The notes beneath the pieces were generated by a model. It worked only from the letters and a program-made list of their open reading frames with translations, did not search any database and was not told the DNA's origin. Below, piece by piece: positions 24,561-35,971 of a stretch of 64,000 nucleotides of DNA. The position numbers were made by a program, and so were the translations under genes. The first letter of the stretch is position 1, and every line of letters starts with the position of its first letter. Source of the stretch: Malania oleifera (taxonomy: Eukaryota > Streptophyta > Magnoliopsida > Santalales > Ximeniaceae); the NCBI RefSeq assembly GCF_029873635.1, contig NC_080422.1, positions 17,514,049 through 17,578,048 of the forward strand, in the 5' to 3' direction.

Positions 24561-24759
24561 GATAGGAATCGGTTAGAATTACTATATCATACACAATTAA
24601 CATAATCATTGAAAGGTAATCATGTTAACTACAACTCTCATGGGTCCAAGACTGTTCTACCACACCGACACGAAATCATCCATGGTTTACCGTGGCTAGA
24701 ACCTACCTCCCCAAGTGATACCCCACGCTTGGTCAATGATCCAAACACCTCGAATCATC
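24561..24759. other. Tekay leader remnant, unassigned
   Basis: Non-coding sequence upstream of the Tekay gag start. No LTR end, primer site or open frame is seen. Confidence 0.4.
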
Positions 24760-25612
24760 CAAGAACTACAAAATATATGAAGAAAGCACTGCGTACAAGA
24801 ACACTTTCAATCAGAGCAGATTAGCTCAAAATTCAACACCATGTACTTCAAGAATTTAAATACCAATACAAAATAGAATTAAAGCTCAAGTGTAAAGATC
24901 ACCAAGAGTTCTTATGTGAGAAAACTTAGTATGAGAACTGTAGACTTGTGATTTAGCAGCAATTCAGATGAATTCCCCCAGTAAGAGTGTAAGCAATAGA
25001 GAACTTTGAGAGAGATTGAAAGTTTGAATGCAAGAATGTTGTGTGATTGCCTTAGTTATTAATTTTTTGGGTATAGACTTTTTAGAATTAGTTTCCTTGT
25101 TCCCTATGTTACTTGGAGTGTCTACCAAGTTTTTATAACATTCACTTTTGAAAAACAAATCTTTTAGAAAATTCCCGTTAAGTTCAAAAATTTAAATTCT
25201 CATAGAGTCAGTCGGTTAAACAGGCGACTAGGTAGTTCATTTCTTAGAGTCAGTTGGTTGGATAGGCAACTAAGGCCTTTATGTCTACTAGAAATTAATT
25301 CCATTAAATCATCAGTCGACTGACTCAACCATGTTCCAAAATATCATTCAGCTGGACATTGTCAGTTGGCTGAGTAAGGTCAATTCATTTAGTCAGTTGG
25401 CTGAGTAGTTTATTTAACCATTGTATTATTGTCAGTCGGCTGAGTAAACCCACTATAATCTGGTTAGTCAGTTGACCAGTTCATTTTCCTAGTTTTTTAT
25501 TTTTAGTTTTCAAAATTAATTTTGCTCTCTTGCTTTAATCTTTTATAAAAAATTTTATGGGGTTTTAAAATAGGTCTCTAAGTCCATAAATATCCCCTGA
25601 AGAGCTTCAACA
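24760..25612 (-). mobile_element. Probable Copia-type LTR
   Basis: The right edge reads gcttcaaca at 25612, so the minus strand begins TGTTGAAGCTC like a Copia LTR. A minus-strand TATA-like TTATAAAAAC lies near 25128-25142. Repeated GTCAGTCGGCTGAGTAA-like words upstream of it (25205-25480) match the architecture of the Copia LTRs at 45571-58168. The left edge is not sharp. It could be the 5' LTR of the Copia element whose gag is at 1-983. Confidence 0.5.
25205..25480 (-). promoter_or_regulatory. U3 cluster of GTCAGTYGGCTGAGTA words
   Basis: Seven or more variants (agtcagtcggttaaacagg, gtcagttggctgagtaagg, catcagtcgactgactcaa, gtcagtcggctgagtaaac) in 275 bp upstream of the putative TATA site. 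Confidence 0.6.
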
Positions 25613-25689
25613 ATATTTTAAAAGATATTTAAAATATGTAGCTCTTACATAAAGACTTTTAGGACTTTGAACATTCTTGACACTTGAGT

Positions 25690-26454
25690 CTTCATGCTTG
25701 TCTTTTCTTTGAGCTCTCTTGCTTTGCTTTCTTTTGCCTCTTTTGCTTTTCTTCAAGTTTTGGTATACTTTTAATCTTTCTCTCATTCTCTTCAAGCTTT
25801 AAAATATCATCTTGAAATTCGTACTTTAAGCTTCATATGATCAACCTTCTTTGAAATATAAACTTTTAGCACATTCTCTTTCTTAAACCCAGAAATATCA
25901 TTACTCAACCAAATATGTTTAGTTGCTCTTGTTCTTTAGCATCAAAAGAAGATGTTAAGTCTTGTAAGCCAATAGGACACCTTCCTCCAAAATTGAAAGA
26001 CCCTGGAACTCCAATCATCTTGCCTGTAATCAGCGATTAAACCATTGATCCCTCTTTCATATTTGGGTGTGAGTGTGAACCTCCTTCCCAACTCGATCTA
26101 TTAGTAATTTAATTTAGGAGAGCAAAAGCCCACCCCAGTCACCTTAAGTTTCACCAATAAATTAGTGAAAAGGCTTCAAGGTGTGATAGAGGACGTATTG
26201 GTCAAATTCAAGGAGTTCTATGACCCAGTTGATTTTATTGTCTTGGATATGGAACCTTCTGACCCAACTAAGGATCCAATCCCTATCTTAATAGGACAAC
26301 CATTCTTAGCCACAGCTAATGCCTGCATTTAGTGTAGGACTGGGATTATGGATGTGTCCTTTGGCAATATGCAGCTTCGTCAGAATGTATTCCAAGCTTC
26401 CCAACATCCATCGGATGACGTCCAAGCTGTGGACGTTGATATAATTGATGAATG
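25690..26454 (+). repeat. Athila-like fragment, tandem copy 1
   Basis: A first block of about 360 bp (25690-26045) is followed by plus-strand sequence reading GVIEDVLVKFKEFYDPVDFI, VLDMEPSDPTKDP and ILIGQPFLATANACI. This is the protease-region signature of Athila-lineage Gypsy elements. The block and part of the protease region recur in copy 2. The element is a fossil fragment. Confidence 0.7.
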
Positions 26455-26915
26455 TGTTCATGCTTGTCTTTTCTGGCTTTGCTTTCTTTTGTCTCTTTTT
26501 CTTTTCTTTAAGTTTAGATAAACTTTTAATATTTATTTCATTTTCTTCAAGCTTTAAAATATCATCTTGAAATCCATACTTTAAGCTTTATATGACCAAC
26601 CTTCTTTGAAATATAAGCTTTTGGCACATTCTCTTTCTTAAACCCTGAAAATATCATTACTCAACCAAATATGTTAAGTTTCTCTTGGTTGTTAGCATCA
26701 AAATAAGATGTTAAGCCTTGTAAGGCCAAAAGGACACCTTCCTCCAAAACTAAAAGACCCTAGCGCTTCAATCATCTAGCGTGTAATCAGCAATTAGACC
26801 ATTGATGTGTCCTTCGGCAATATGCAACTCCAAATGAATGTATTCCAAGCTTCCCAACATCCATTTTATGACGTCCAAGCTATGGACGTTGACATGATTG
26901 ATGAATTTGTTGAGG
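26455..26915 (+). repeat. Athila-like fragment, tandem copy 2
   Basis: It repeats the block of copy 1 (catgcttgtcttttctggct onward to ttagaccattgat) and then the segment reading VSFGNMQLQMNVFQASQHP. It is shorter than copy 1. The similarity is high enough that the duplication postdates insertion. Confidence 0.75.
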
Positions 26916-27590
26916 AAGTGACTCCCTCAATTCTGTTGTGGGATCCTTTAAAGGATGCACTTTAGCCCAAGAGCTCTTCTATATCTGGCATGGAGGACCC
27001 ATATGAGCAGATTCTTGTCATTCAATAATCAGCCTCTAGTCTAGAGGGATAGTTGTGGGTAGGTGTGATGTGGTTTAATTAGAAAATGGTGGTGGAAACC
27101 CCTATTTTCGAAGCAGGGTGAGTTTGAAATAAGCTTTCATTGTGTTTGGTTAAAGACATAAACTTAACACTTACAGAAGGCAAACCGAGTCTTTTTTTTT
27201 CTTCTTTGAGTCCTTAGGTTGTATAATATAGTGTAGATAGGGTTTAGAATCCTTAGAATAGGTTTTAGGTTAGTTGGTGTGCAACTAGGGCACGACCATC
27301 ACCCATAGGTGCGACTTGGTCAAGCTCTGAAAGTCTTATAAGCTCTGAAAGTCTTATGAGCTTCTGAAGTACTGAGAAGTTCGACCAAGTGCACAACGAG
27401 CACTGCCTTGGTGCAACTTAGTTGAATCTTTGAACTTTTATGAACTTCTAAATTACTGAGAGGTTTGACCATGTGCGCGACCAGCACTAAGCTAAGTGTG
27501 ACCTGATTGTGAGTTAGTGTTCTTATTTAAGTTGGAGGTGAGACCATTTAAGAGCTAGCGTGACCTCGTCGAGACTGCCAAAAATCGTTT
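26916..27590 (+). mobile_element. Athila-like downstream remnant
   Basis: After a short coding-like stretch (FVEEVTPSILLWDPLKDAL) the sequence is non-coding. From 27285 it carries words such as gtgcgacttggtc and gttcgaccaagtgc, like those in the LTR at 29000-30555. It may include a diverged LTR piece. No end can be placed. Confidence 0.45.
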
Positions 27591-28110
27591 TAAATGCTTT
27601 TCTCCCACGAAGCTCAAATCACTTCTCCTCTTTATATCTTGGTCGATCCTCTTCACACCTTCCTTCAGTATAGTCGCCCGCCCCTCACCTTCACTAAGCC
27701 TTCAGCAACACTATAACTACCTACCCTAGCTTCGGTGGTCCCTTCTCTGTGCGAGATTCCATTCGATGACTTAAGATTTTGGCTGTCTGCTTTTCCCTTG
27801 TAGTCGTTGCTCCTCCCTTCATCTTCCAGTGCCTTTGTCCCATCCTCTACTCCTTCTTCCATCTACAGTGAAGCCCTTCACCTTATCACACCATCTTCAT
27901 TATTCCTTCCCCATAAATACCTCATCGTTCGAAGTCTCGAATTGCTTCCAAGCAACCTCAATTCTCCCATTCTACCACCAAGTGGAGGACGGCTCCAGTT
28001 TGGTTGAGAGATGAACCTTCATCAAGGTTTTAGCTCACGTCATTGGCACTGGGACCATCTAGGGGTCAAGTGGCCTAGAGGGAGCAGGCCAAGTCTTCCA
28101 GAAAGCCAAA
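27591..28110 (+). mobile_element. CT-rich leader-like region
   Basis: Pyrimidine-rich sequence with a TATA-like tttatatctt near 27630. It resembles the transcribed leader of an LTR followed by an untranslated region ending in attggcactgggaccatcta. Overlapping short frames here are low-complexity artefacts. Confidence 0.4.
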
Positions 28111-29000
28111 ATCCTCAAGGATGACCCTAGATGACTACGACTTTAGGTCGATGTACGTATTCCAATTGGATGAGACTCAGAAGAAGCGCTATGTCGAGAT
28201 CCTCGAAATAAGGAAATTCAAACATTATACGACCCCGCTGACCGCCTCGTATCATCCTGAACAGATTCATAAATTCTATCGGCACATGCACCATAATCCA
28301 TAGACGGCTGTGTGGTTTATGTCAGTACAGGGTATTGGGTTCGATTTGATGCTAGTTCTTATCGATAGGGCGTGGTCCCATCCTTAAGCCAACGACATAC
28401 CATTAGAGGCACGAGACTCCTATAACGTACACCATATCATCCGACAAATATTCCATGTTCTCTACTATGATAGAGAAAACATGTAGAGAGACACATGCAT
28501 GACTCGAAGAAGGGTCCTTGATTTCCTGCTTCTTTTGGACCTCATCCTCTAGTGCAACATCTGCACAACCAACCATCACTCAGAGTGGCGTGGATTCCAC
28601 CTACATGTTCTATACGCTATGCACAACAATTTGATGGGTGATATTCCTTAGATGATGATGGATGAGATGACCACGTTCTATGTGAGGAACATGAAGCACT
28701 CGAAGCTGAGGAAACTGACGTTGAAGCCTGGGAACTTACAGACTGCTAGGGAGCTGAGGAGACCCCTCATTCTATACACCCAGATTATCATGACCATCCT
28801 TATGCACTTGTAGATCCACTTGGGAGATCAAGATGTGCATATCTCTATTCGAGAGGTTTTTATAGAGAGGATGTGGAACACGAACTTGCAGTTGGTAGCC
28901 ATAGCTCGACGAAAGGTCAATAGGTTGACACCTTTTGAAAGAGTATTGGGGTCAAAGTTTGAGGCTCCTCTATTTTGCCATGCCCCTGAGGATGAGCTTG
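28111..29000 (+). mobile_element. Athila ORF1/plant-transposon-protein-like fossil
   Basis: Plus-strand segments read MTLDDYDFRSMYVFQLDETQ, KKRYVEILEIRKFKHYTTPL and SYHPEQIHKFYRHMHHNP, and later GDQDVHISIREVFIERMWNT. They resemble the domain of unknown function that plant databases call Athila ORF-1 or putative plant transposon protein, found in Athila-lineage elements. Its role is not known to me. The copy is broken. Confidence 0.5.
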
Positions 29001-30555
29001 GATTACTAGTAGGCTTGCCAGGGCTTGGGTCCTTAACTACCAAAGATAAAATTTATAAACCTAACTACTCCTAAGTTTAGTAGAACAGTGAGTAAGTCGG
29101 GTGTTGATCCTCATAAACTGGTCTGCATTTGTTAACCACTTATAACCTAGTTTACAATACTTTGTGTAAAAAGTGAAAAGAAGAGATTTTGATTGGGTTT
29201 TCTAACAACTACTTGAAATTAGTAAATCTATATTAACACTACTGCTATAAAGCATATCGTATATTATGAATCACAGATAGATTGACGTGTAAGCTAGCTA
29301 TATCTGGTCAGCTATCCATCTTAGGCTAACGGCTAAGTGAACCATTTGATGGCATAAAGTAGCAAAAGTGCACCAATTGTTTAGGGCACGATCAGGAACC
29401 AGGGTATACTCTATCACAATGATCACAAGATCACCCAGTACATAAACCATGGCCTAATCTGTATAGGTTACTGAATCCCTAGCTAAGTTATCCTTTACCC
29501 TAGGGTATCATCACTCTCAAAAATGTAAACTTGCATAGTATTGAAATGAAAGCGGCAAAGAAAGCATGTAAATAAAAGCATGTAAAGGAAAGCAGTAAAG
29601 GAAAGCATGTAAAAATCATTTAATTGCAACTCGAACGTCTGTCACTAACGACCGGGAATATAATCAAAAGATCATCTATCTACGCAACAGCACAAGGAAC
29701 TCGCAGGATGTCATAGCCTTTGAAGTTTCCTTGCATGAACTAGTGCATGAATTGAAAATAAAACAGTAAATCCTAATTTAAGTGGCTCTTAATGGCTTCC
29801 TACGCCTGTCATTAACTTGAAAGAGGCCAAATAGGAACCATAAGAACATAGACGAAACTACTATTTATACCCATTAAGGTTTATATGGTTTGAATTTCAA
29901 AATATGAAAGCTTGCAGAAAATCTCGTGAAGCAGTTCGCGTCTGTCGACCAAGTCGCACCCCTATTCTCCCATGGTCGCGCCCCGATCAAGCCTCGTGGG
30001 AAATCAGGAATTCAAATTTTGGTCTTCTTGACATAGTCACACTCTTAAGTCTTTTTAGTCGAGATGATGGCCAAGATCTTGATATGGTCGCCCTTCACTG
30101 TTTCCCTAGTCAAGCTGTTGGTCGAGACTCTCAATATCTCTAGCTCGGTTAGGTTTAGTATCTCGACCTAGTCCCGCTTAGCATCACATGGTCAAGCAGT
30201 TGGTCAAACCTTGTAGCATTTCTTTCTCAGTTTGAACCTTGGAGTCTACAAATTGGTTACTTGGTCACCCCAGTGTTAGCTGGTCCCCCACATGGTCGAA
30301 TAGGGTATTCTTTCCTTTGATGCATTAATGCTCTAGGGGCTTAATTGAGCATCTAATTTGAGCTTTGTGAACTCCAATTACTCCCCTGGCTTCTTGTAAT
30401 GATTAACTCTTCGGTTTTAACTTGTTTTTCTTGAAACATGAACAAACCTTGCATAACTCTGAACTATAATTAATAACAAAGCGTAGTTACAAGATAAATG
30501 AAGATAAAATAAAGGTAAATGGGGACCTAAAATAGTGCATTTTAGGAATTCATGA
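29000..30555 (-). mobile_element. Athila-like 3' LTR
   Basis: The right end reads aggaattcatgaca at 30555 (minus strand TGTCATGAATTCC). It is followed by a polypurine tract read AGGGGC on the minus strand and by cgttttgctagttcttgagcaaagc, the phrase typically next to Athila 3' LTRs. A minus-strand TATA box TATAAATAG is at 29861-29869. The left end is approximate. An older element (28111-29000) lies beyond it in the opposite orientation. Confidence 0.6.
29930..30310 (-). promoter_or_regulatory. U3 cluster of GACCAAGTCGCACC / TGGTCGAGC words
   Basis: Recurring gaccaagtcgcac, catggtcgcgcc, atatggtcgccc, gtcaagctgttggtcgag, cacatggtcaagcagttgg and cacatggtcgaa words. They lie upstream of the minus-strand TATA box of the Athila-like LTR. 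Confidence 0.6.
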
Positions 30556-31352
30556 CAGCCCCTACCTTACGTTTTGCTAGTTCTTGAGCAAAGCAAAAAC
30601 TAAGAAAACTAGAAATTCATATCTACCGGATCGTTTGTGGGAAACACGGTTGCATTTACCAAATGTAACAAGGCTTTAAACCCTTAGGTGACCCAAGTGG
30701 ACGAGTTGTACTCTTGTGAGGGTTTCTAAGGCGATACCCACAAACACTAATATCAGTAAACATCAAATAAGATCACATGCAACACAATCATGCCATTTCA
30801 TATATAGGTATATAGCCTAGTTACAAGCAGGCTCTTTCATACATAACTTAACTACTCAAACAACTCCAAAGCAAATCACTCATGCAAGTCTCTACATTGT
30901 ATAACGGTCAAGAAGAGCACAACTCATAGAGAATCAATCCAACAATTGCAATTCAGAGTTAATATCACAATATAAATTCAAGTATAGGTAGGCAAAATCA
31001 AAGGCATATGTAAAGTGAATGATTCTTTAAACTCAGGTTATCCTTTAACACCTACAGAATGGCCATCTTGACTTAACCTCACTAGCATACTCTCAAAAAC
31101 ACTTAGGAATATTGGTTTACTCTCATATGTGAGGAACAATTTCATGATCAAACATCCCACATACTTTAAAGAACTAATGCTAAAAATAGAATGAACTAGT
31201 CTCATAAGAATTGGATACAACCCATTAATAAGGTGTCGGGTCCTTCACCCTAGTGACTTTTCTCCTACTCACCATATCCAACTAGGATCACCCTAGATTA
31301 ACTTATTCATAAGCTAGGCATGAATACATCATATAGATCAGACAATTAAAGA
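30556..31352 (-). mobile_element. Conserved non-coding tail, Athila-like copy
   Basis: It shares ordered phrases with the tails of the gag-only elements, such as catgcaacacaatcatgccat, cactcatgcaagt, gatcaaacatcccacatac and gtgtcgggtccttcaccctag, although the adjoining LTR is different. It is cut by the CACTA terminus at 31353. Confidence 0.7.
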
Positions 31353-32722
31353 CACTACAAAAAATCAGGGCATTAGTGAAGGATCAAATCCATCACAAAT
31401 ACTTATAAATTCGTCACTAATAGCATTAGTGATGAATTTATAAGTATTAGTAATGGTTTCAAATTAGTTGTTATATCTTCGGTTACTACTAGCTATTAGT
31501 GATGAATTTGAATTTATAAGTATTAGTAATGGTTTTAAATTAGTTGTTATATCTTCAGTTACTACTAACTTTTAGTGATGAATTTAAAATTCATTACTAA
31601 TAATATAGTATTAGTGATGGATTATGACCATCACTAAAACTCTAATACCGTCACTATAAATTCTACATCTGTTTAGCTCAAATTTGTCACTAATAGTAGA
31701 ATATTAGTGAAAGATTCAAATTCGTCACTAATAGTAGAGTATTAGTGACGGTTTTCAAATTCATCACTAATATATGGCCTACTATTAGTGACGAATTTGA
31801 AAATCGTCACTAATACTCTACTACTAGTGACGAATTTGAGTCCTTCATTAATAACCTACTATTAGTGACGAATTTGAATCCTTTAATACTAATTTTTTTT
31901 AATCATCAATTCTGGTAAAAATCTGTAATTACATTTTCACATACATAACTTGAAACCATAACTACTAGAAAATTCATAAATTATTCAAAATTTCGAATTC
32001 AAATACAAATTTAATTAAAATAAAGAAATAACATTTGTTTAGTTAACAAAAAAAAATTCAGAAATTTCAAAATTAAAATACAAGTATATTATACAAATTC
32101 AAATTAAAATATAGAAATTTCATTTGTTCAAATAATAATAAAAATTACAAAGAAATAATCAAAAGTTGCATCCGACGACTATAGTGCATGCATGACATCG
32201 TGTTGATATTATGATAGCGGCGAACCCTATAAATTAAAAATCATAAAAAAAAAAATAGTATACAAATGGAGAGCATAATGGAAAGCTAACGCTCAGTATA
32301 ATCAGGAGGAAAAATATAGAGAGTGCGTCATACAATAATTTTTGACCCTAAACGAATAACTGAAATGAATGTGAATGGCGTACGTATGAATATATACATT
32401 TGCATGCATCAAACCATGCACATAAATACTTTAACTCGTTCTCAAAATAGAATATCCCTGGTGGCGGACAAATGATAATGTTTATTCATAATTAAAAGCA
32501 AATGATATGCCATGCACATGATTTTTTTTTTTTTGTAAAAAATTTTAACCAAATTTCGGCAACATGTCATCTGTAAATTGGATATTTTCCCATTAAACAT
32601 GTACCTGAAACATGGTTGTTTTCACAAAATAAAACGTTTCAGACATGCAACAACCTAAATCCACTACTAGCATACAATTCATAATATACTGCATCAGTTA
32701 TGCAGTTGGCGTTCAACACAAG
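31353..32722 (+). mobile_element. CACTA transposon end with subterminal repeats (truncated)
   Basis: It begins with the terminus CACTACAAAAAATC at 31353. It is followed to about 31890 by many direct and inverted copies of attagtgacgaatttga and variants, which are the subterminal transposase-binding repeats of plant CACTA (En/Spm) transposons. From 31890 to 32722 the sequence is AT-rich, with no recognisable transposase. No opposite terminus (…TTTTTGTAGTG) is seen before the LTR at 32723, so only one end survives. It is inserted in the Athila-like tail. Confidence 0.7.
31370..31890. repeat. CACTA subterminal repeats
   Basis: More than fifteen near-copies of TTAGTGACGAATTTGAA in both orientations at irregular 15-60-bp spacing. 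Neighbouring inverted copies could fold into hairpins. Confidence 0.75.
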
Positions 32723-33909
32723 TGTCGCGACGTCCTAGAGCGCGAGTGCCCCGGGGGTGGTGAAATAAAAATTATTTTATATTTTCAAGCAAACGTAGGA
32801 ATATTGGAATCACCACTAATCTTTTAGTGTGGTTAGAACACTTGATTACTACCCAATTAAGGGTAGAATTAGTCTGTGTTACCAAAACCATGATCGGGAG
32901 TTTGGTTATGTGAGAGGAAGGTACGAGCACCCCTTACGCGCTCGATCTTACGAACGATACCTAATTAATTATGAAATTATCTCAAATTTAATTTAATAGG
33001 TCTTTAAAATTACTCCATTTTAGTGAATTTTTGAAATACACATTTAAAGAAATAAATCACACAAAAATATATATAATATATATTCTCTCATAACTAAAGG
33101 TACGTAAGTCTGAAAGGTCATACCCCTTTTTGAAATCATAGGGATAGAAATTGAGAAAATATTTAAGAAAATACACTCCCAAAATTTGAAATTGCATAGA
33201 ATTTTTAATAGGAAAATACTAATGCGGGAGTTTTTTAAAGCTCAAATGGTGTAAAAACGAGGACTTATAATTCTCAAAAATATCTTTTAGATTTCTCTCC
33301 TTTTTATTTTTATCATGAGTTTTCCGATGCCACAAGAATATTGCTTATTTAAATAAATAAAACTCTAAATCTTAGAGACACCACATGATCATAAGATATT
33401 TAAATGAACACTAAGTAGTAAATATACCATATTAAACCTACCATATAAAACTTTGCATATTCAAATACACACAACCAAACCCTAAATATTAACCCTACCA
33501 CATAAACCTTACATATTCAAATACACTCAACCAAACCCTGCATATTAAACACCAACAAGCCCAATATATTAAACATATCACGTGAACACTGGAACAAATA
33601 CACCAATATTAGGACAATAATAATAATAATAATAATAATGATAATAATAAATATCTATACTAAAATAAGTAATACCATACATACTAACATGTTTACCAAA
33701 TACAATAAAAATTTACACTTTTAAATGTTAACTCAAACTAAAACTTCTAAAGATAATATACAAGAACTAATAAAAATGAAGTAATAAAAAATAAAATATA
33801 ACGATAAAAAACAAAGAAGAAGGAAAAAAAAAAAAAAGCATGTGAATGTGTGTGCGTGTAGTGTGTGTAGCCGGCATGCAGAGGGCTTATAGAGGGACGA
33901 GATGCCAAG
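32723..33909 (-). mobile_element. TAT/Ogre-like 3' LTR, distal part
   Basis: It begins TGTCGCGACGTCC, the reverse of the conserved LTR end seen at 21271 and 56263, and contains the reverse of the ggtaccgttcgtaagaacg and tcacgtaccctaa blocks. It runs to 33909, where the gag-only element is inserted. The rest of the LTR is at 41574-42489. No matching 5-bp duplication is evident between the outer flanks (acaag and gttac), which fits an LTR that still adjoins internal sequence on its right. Confidence 0.75.
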
Positions 33910-34979
33910 TGACTTGTTCTGAGTTGTGCTTCCAAGTGCAGAAGTGTCAAGTTTTATCAAGGATGAGTTCAGGATCGTATTCCACAGGGACCACTCAGTA
34001 TCAAAGTAGTTATGAAAGTTTAGTGAAATCCTATTGTTGTAAAATGGGGTTTGAAAATTTTTTTGGTCTTTTATGATTTTGAAAACAGTAAACAAAATGG
34101 GAGGTATTTGAGAAAAAGACTAAAATGTGAATGAACTTTTATCGAATTTCCAAAAATATAAACTTACTAACACAATGAAACTAAACAGATTAACTGAAGC
34201 AATTTACCAAACACTCAGGTTATTGATTCAATGTCTGTTTGCTTCCACCGTTTACTAATTTCCTAAGCCCTACTCCTCTTCTTGTTAATCCAATCAAGGC
34301 ATTAATAAGATGAAATTTTATTATTAAAGCTCGAGTAGATTTGCCACATCCGAATGGAAGAAAATAAAAACTCTCATTAAGCATAAACCGAAATTCATGT
34401 AAAAATCAGTTGATGAAAATCTTAGATTAAAGTAAGGTTTTGATGTGCGTAACGTCAACAACGAAACAAGAGATAAGAGCCAGCGATTTATCAACGATGC
34501 CTTCAATTTTCGATTTTAACCAAATAAAAGTTTAACCATAATTTCTTAGGAGAACTAATAAACCATGAAAAGCAAACGACATTGACCCATAACTTGAATT
34601 ACCGAACTTAGCACCTCATGCTTGCAATCCCAATTTTTCGGGTCAAATTAATTTCACAATAAACCATTGCAATAATAAAATAAAAGACAACAACTTAAAG
34701 AACAATAAACTAGATATATACTAATACTAAAAGAAAACTAATTAATCTGCCCTATAATCATGCCCAATAATAGCTTAAATGTATATTAAATTAAACAATA
34801 TTAAACTAACCTTGAGACATTCAAAATAACAAATTAAAAAGAACAAAAATTTAATTCATCCATAGACTACTCAAATAATAACTTGAAGAAGAAAAAATAT
34901 TTAATCTAATATTAAACTAAACAATGTATTGAAACAACCATATAAGAAAAATATTAAACAAGAGAAAGAAAGGGGGGGG

Positions 34980-35023
<44 letters not shown>

Positions 35024-35971
35024 AAAAAGAGAAAACGGAGAAGCTTGGAGGATGGCCCGAGCTGCAGAGGTCTCTGACTGTTGTGCTGGTGCTGCCGGAG
35101 ATCTACTGGTGGCTGGGCTCTGGTTCGGCTGGCCTGGAATGGAGAGCTGCAATAGTTGCTGCAGCACGCGAGAGCACAAGAAGCAGCTTCGGTTGTTCAC
35201 AGGTATAGCAGCAGCCAGCATGCCGTGGAGTCGGGTGTTGCAGCAACAGGCCTCGGATGGAGCTGCCACGGCTGGCCGGAGCAGGGTGGAGTCTACTGGT
35301 GCCTGCTGTGGATGGATGTGGCTACTGCAGGGGGTGGAGGATCTTCACGGGAGAATAAGAGACTAAGGAGGAGAGAGCAGGAGGAATGAGAGGATGAGAG
35401 ATTAGAGAGATAAAAGAAGCAAGAAAGAGAGCAGAGGGTGCGCGGAGGCACACCCCGGAGAGAAAGAAAATGAGAGGTTAAATAGAGAGGGGGAGCTGAG
35501 AGCCCTATGACCCACGACCCATCTAACCTGACCCGGAATGCATGGCCGGGTCACATTAAGTAGTTTTAATTTTTTCTCTTTTTTTTATCTTTTTTTATCT
35601 TTTTTTTATTTTTCTCTCCACGATCACGACCAATTTTGACCTTCTTAGAGCTCATTTCTCTCAAAACCCAAAACATGAAAGTTGTACCTAATTCTCTTAT
35701 ATTTTTCCAGAAATTCGAATCGTCTCGATCAGAGCTCGGACGGGAAAATTACGCGCGATTTACGAACTGATGCTGGTTTTGGCTCTTGGGAACTTTTACT
35801 GCAAAAAAAAAAAAAAAAAAAACCAAAAATTCATAAATTGTTCAATAAAGCTCAGAAATCATAAACATGGTACTTTGTTAAAATATTGGACATAATTAGA
35901 CATTTAATTAAAAATAAAAGCCCTAATGACAGAATTAAGATACCTAATTACACAGTTTTAGCATGTATTCA
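33910..35971 (-). mobile_element. 3' LTR of the gag-only element
   Basis: It starts TGACTTGTTCTGAGTTGTGC. It contains a (GA)n tract at 34979-35030 and a GC-rich leader (35040-35480), and ends catgtattca. The polypurine tract follows at 35972 (read GGAGGTG on the minus strand). Long frames across the GA tract and leader (34901-35389) are artefacts of low complexity. Confidence 0.85.

Noticed and set aside
34901-35389. Frames of 122-145 codons on both strands
   Set aside because: They cover the GA microsatellite and leader of the gag-only LTR. The same pattern recurs at 40545-41169 in its partner LTR, with different frame structure.
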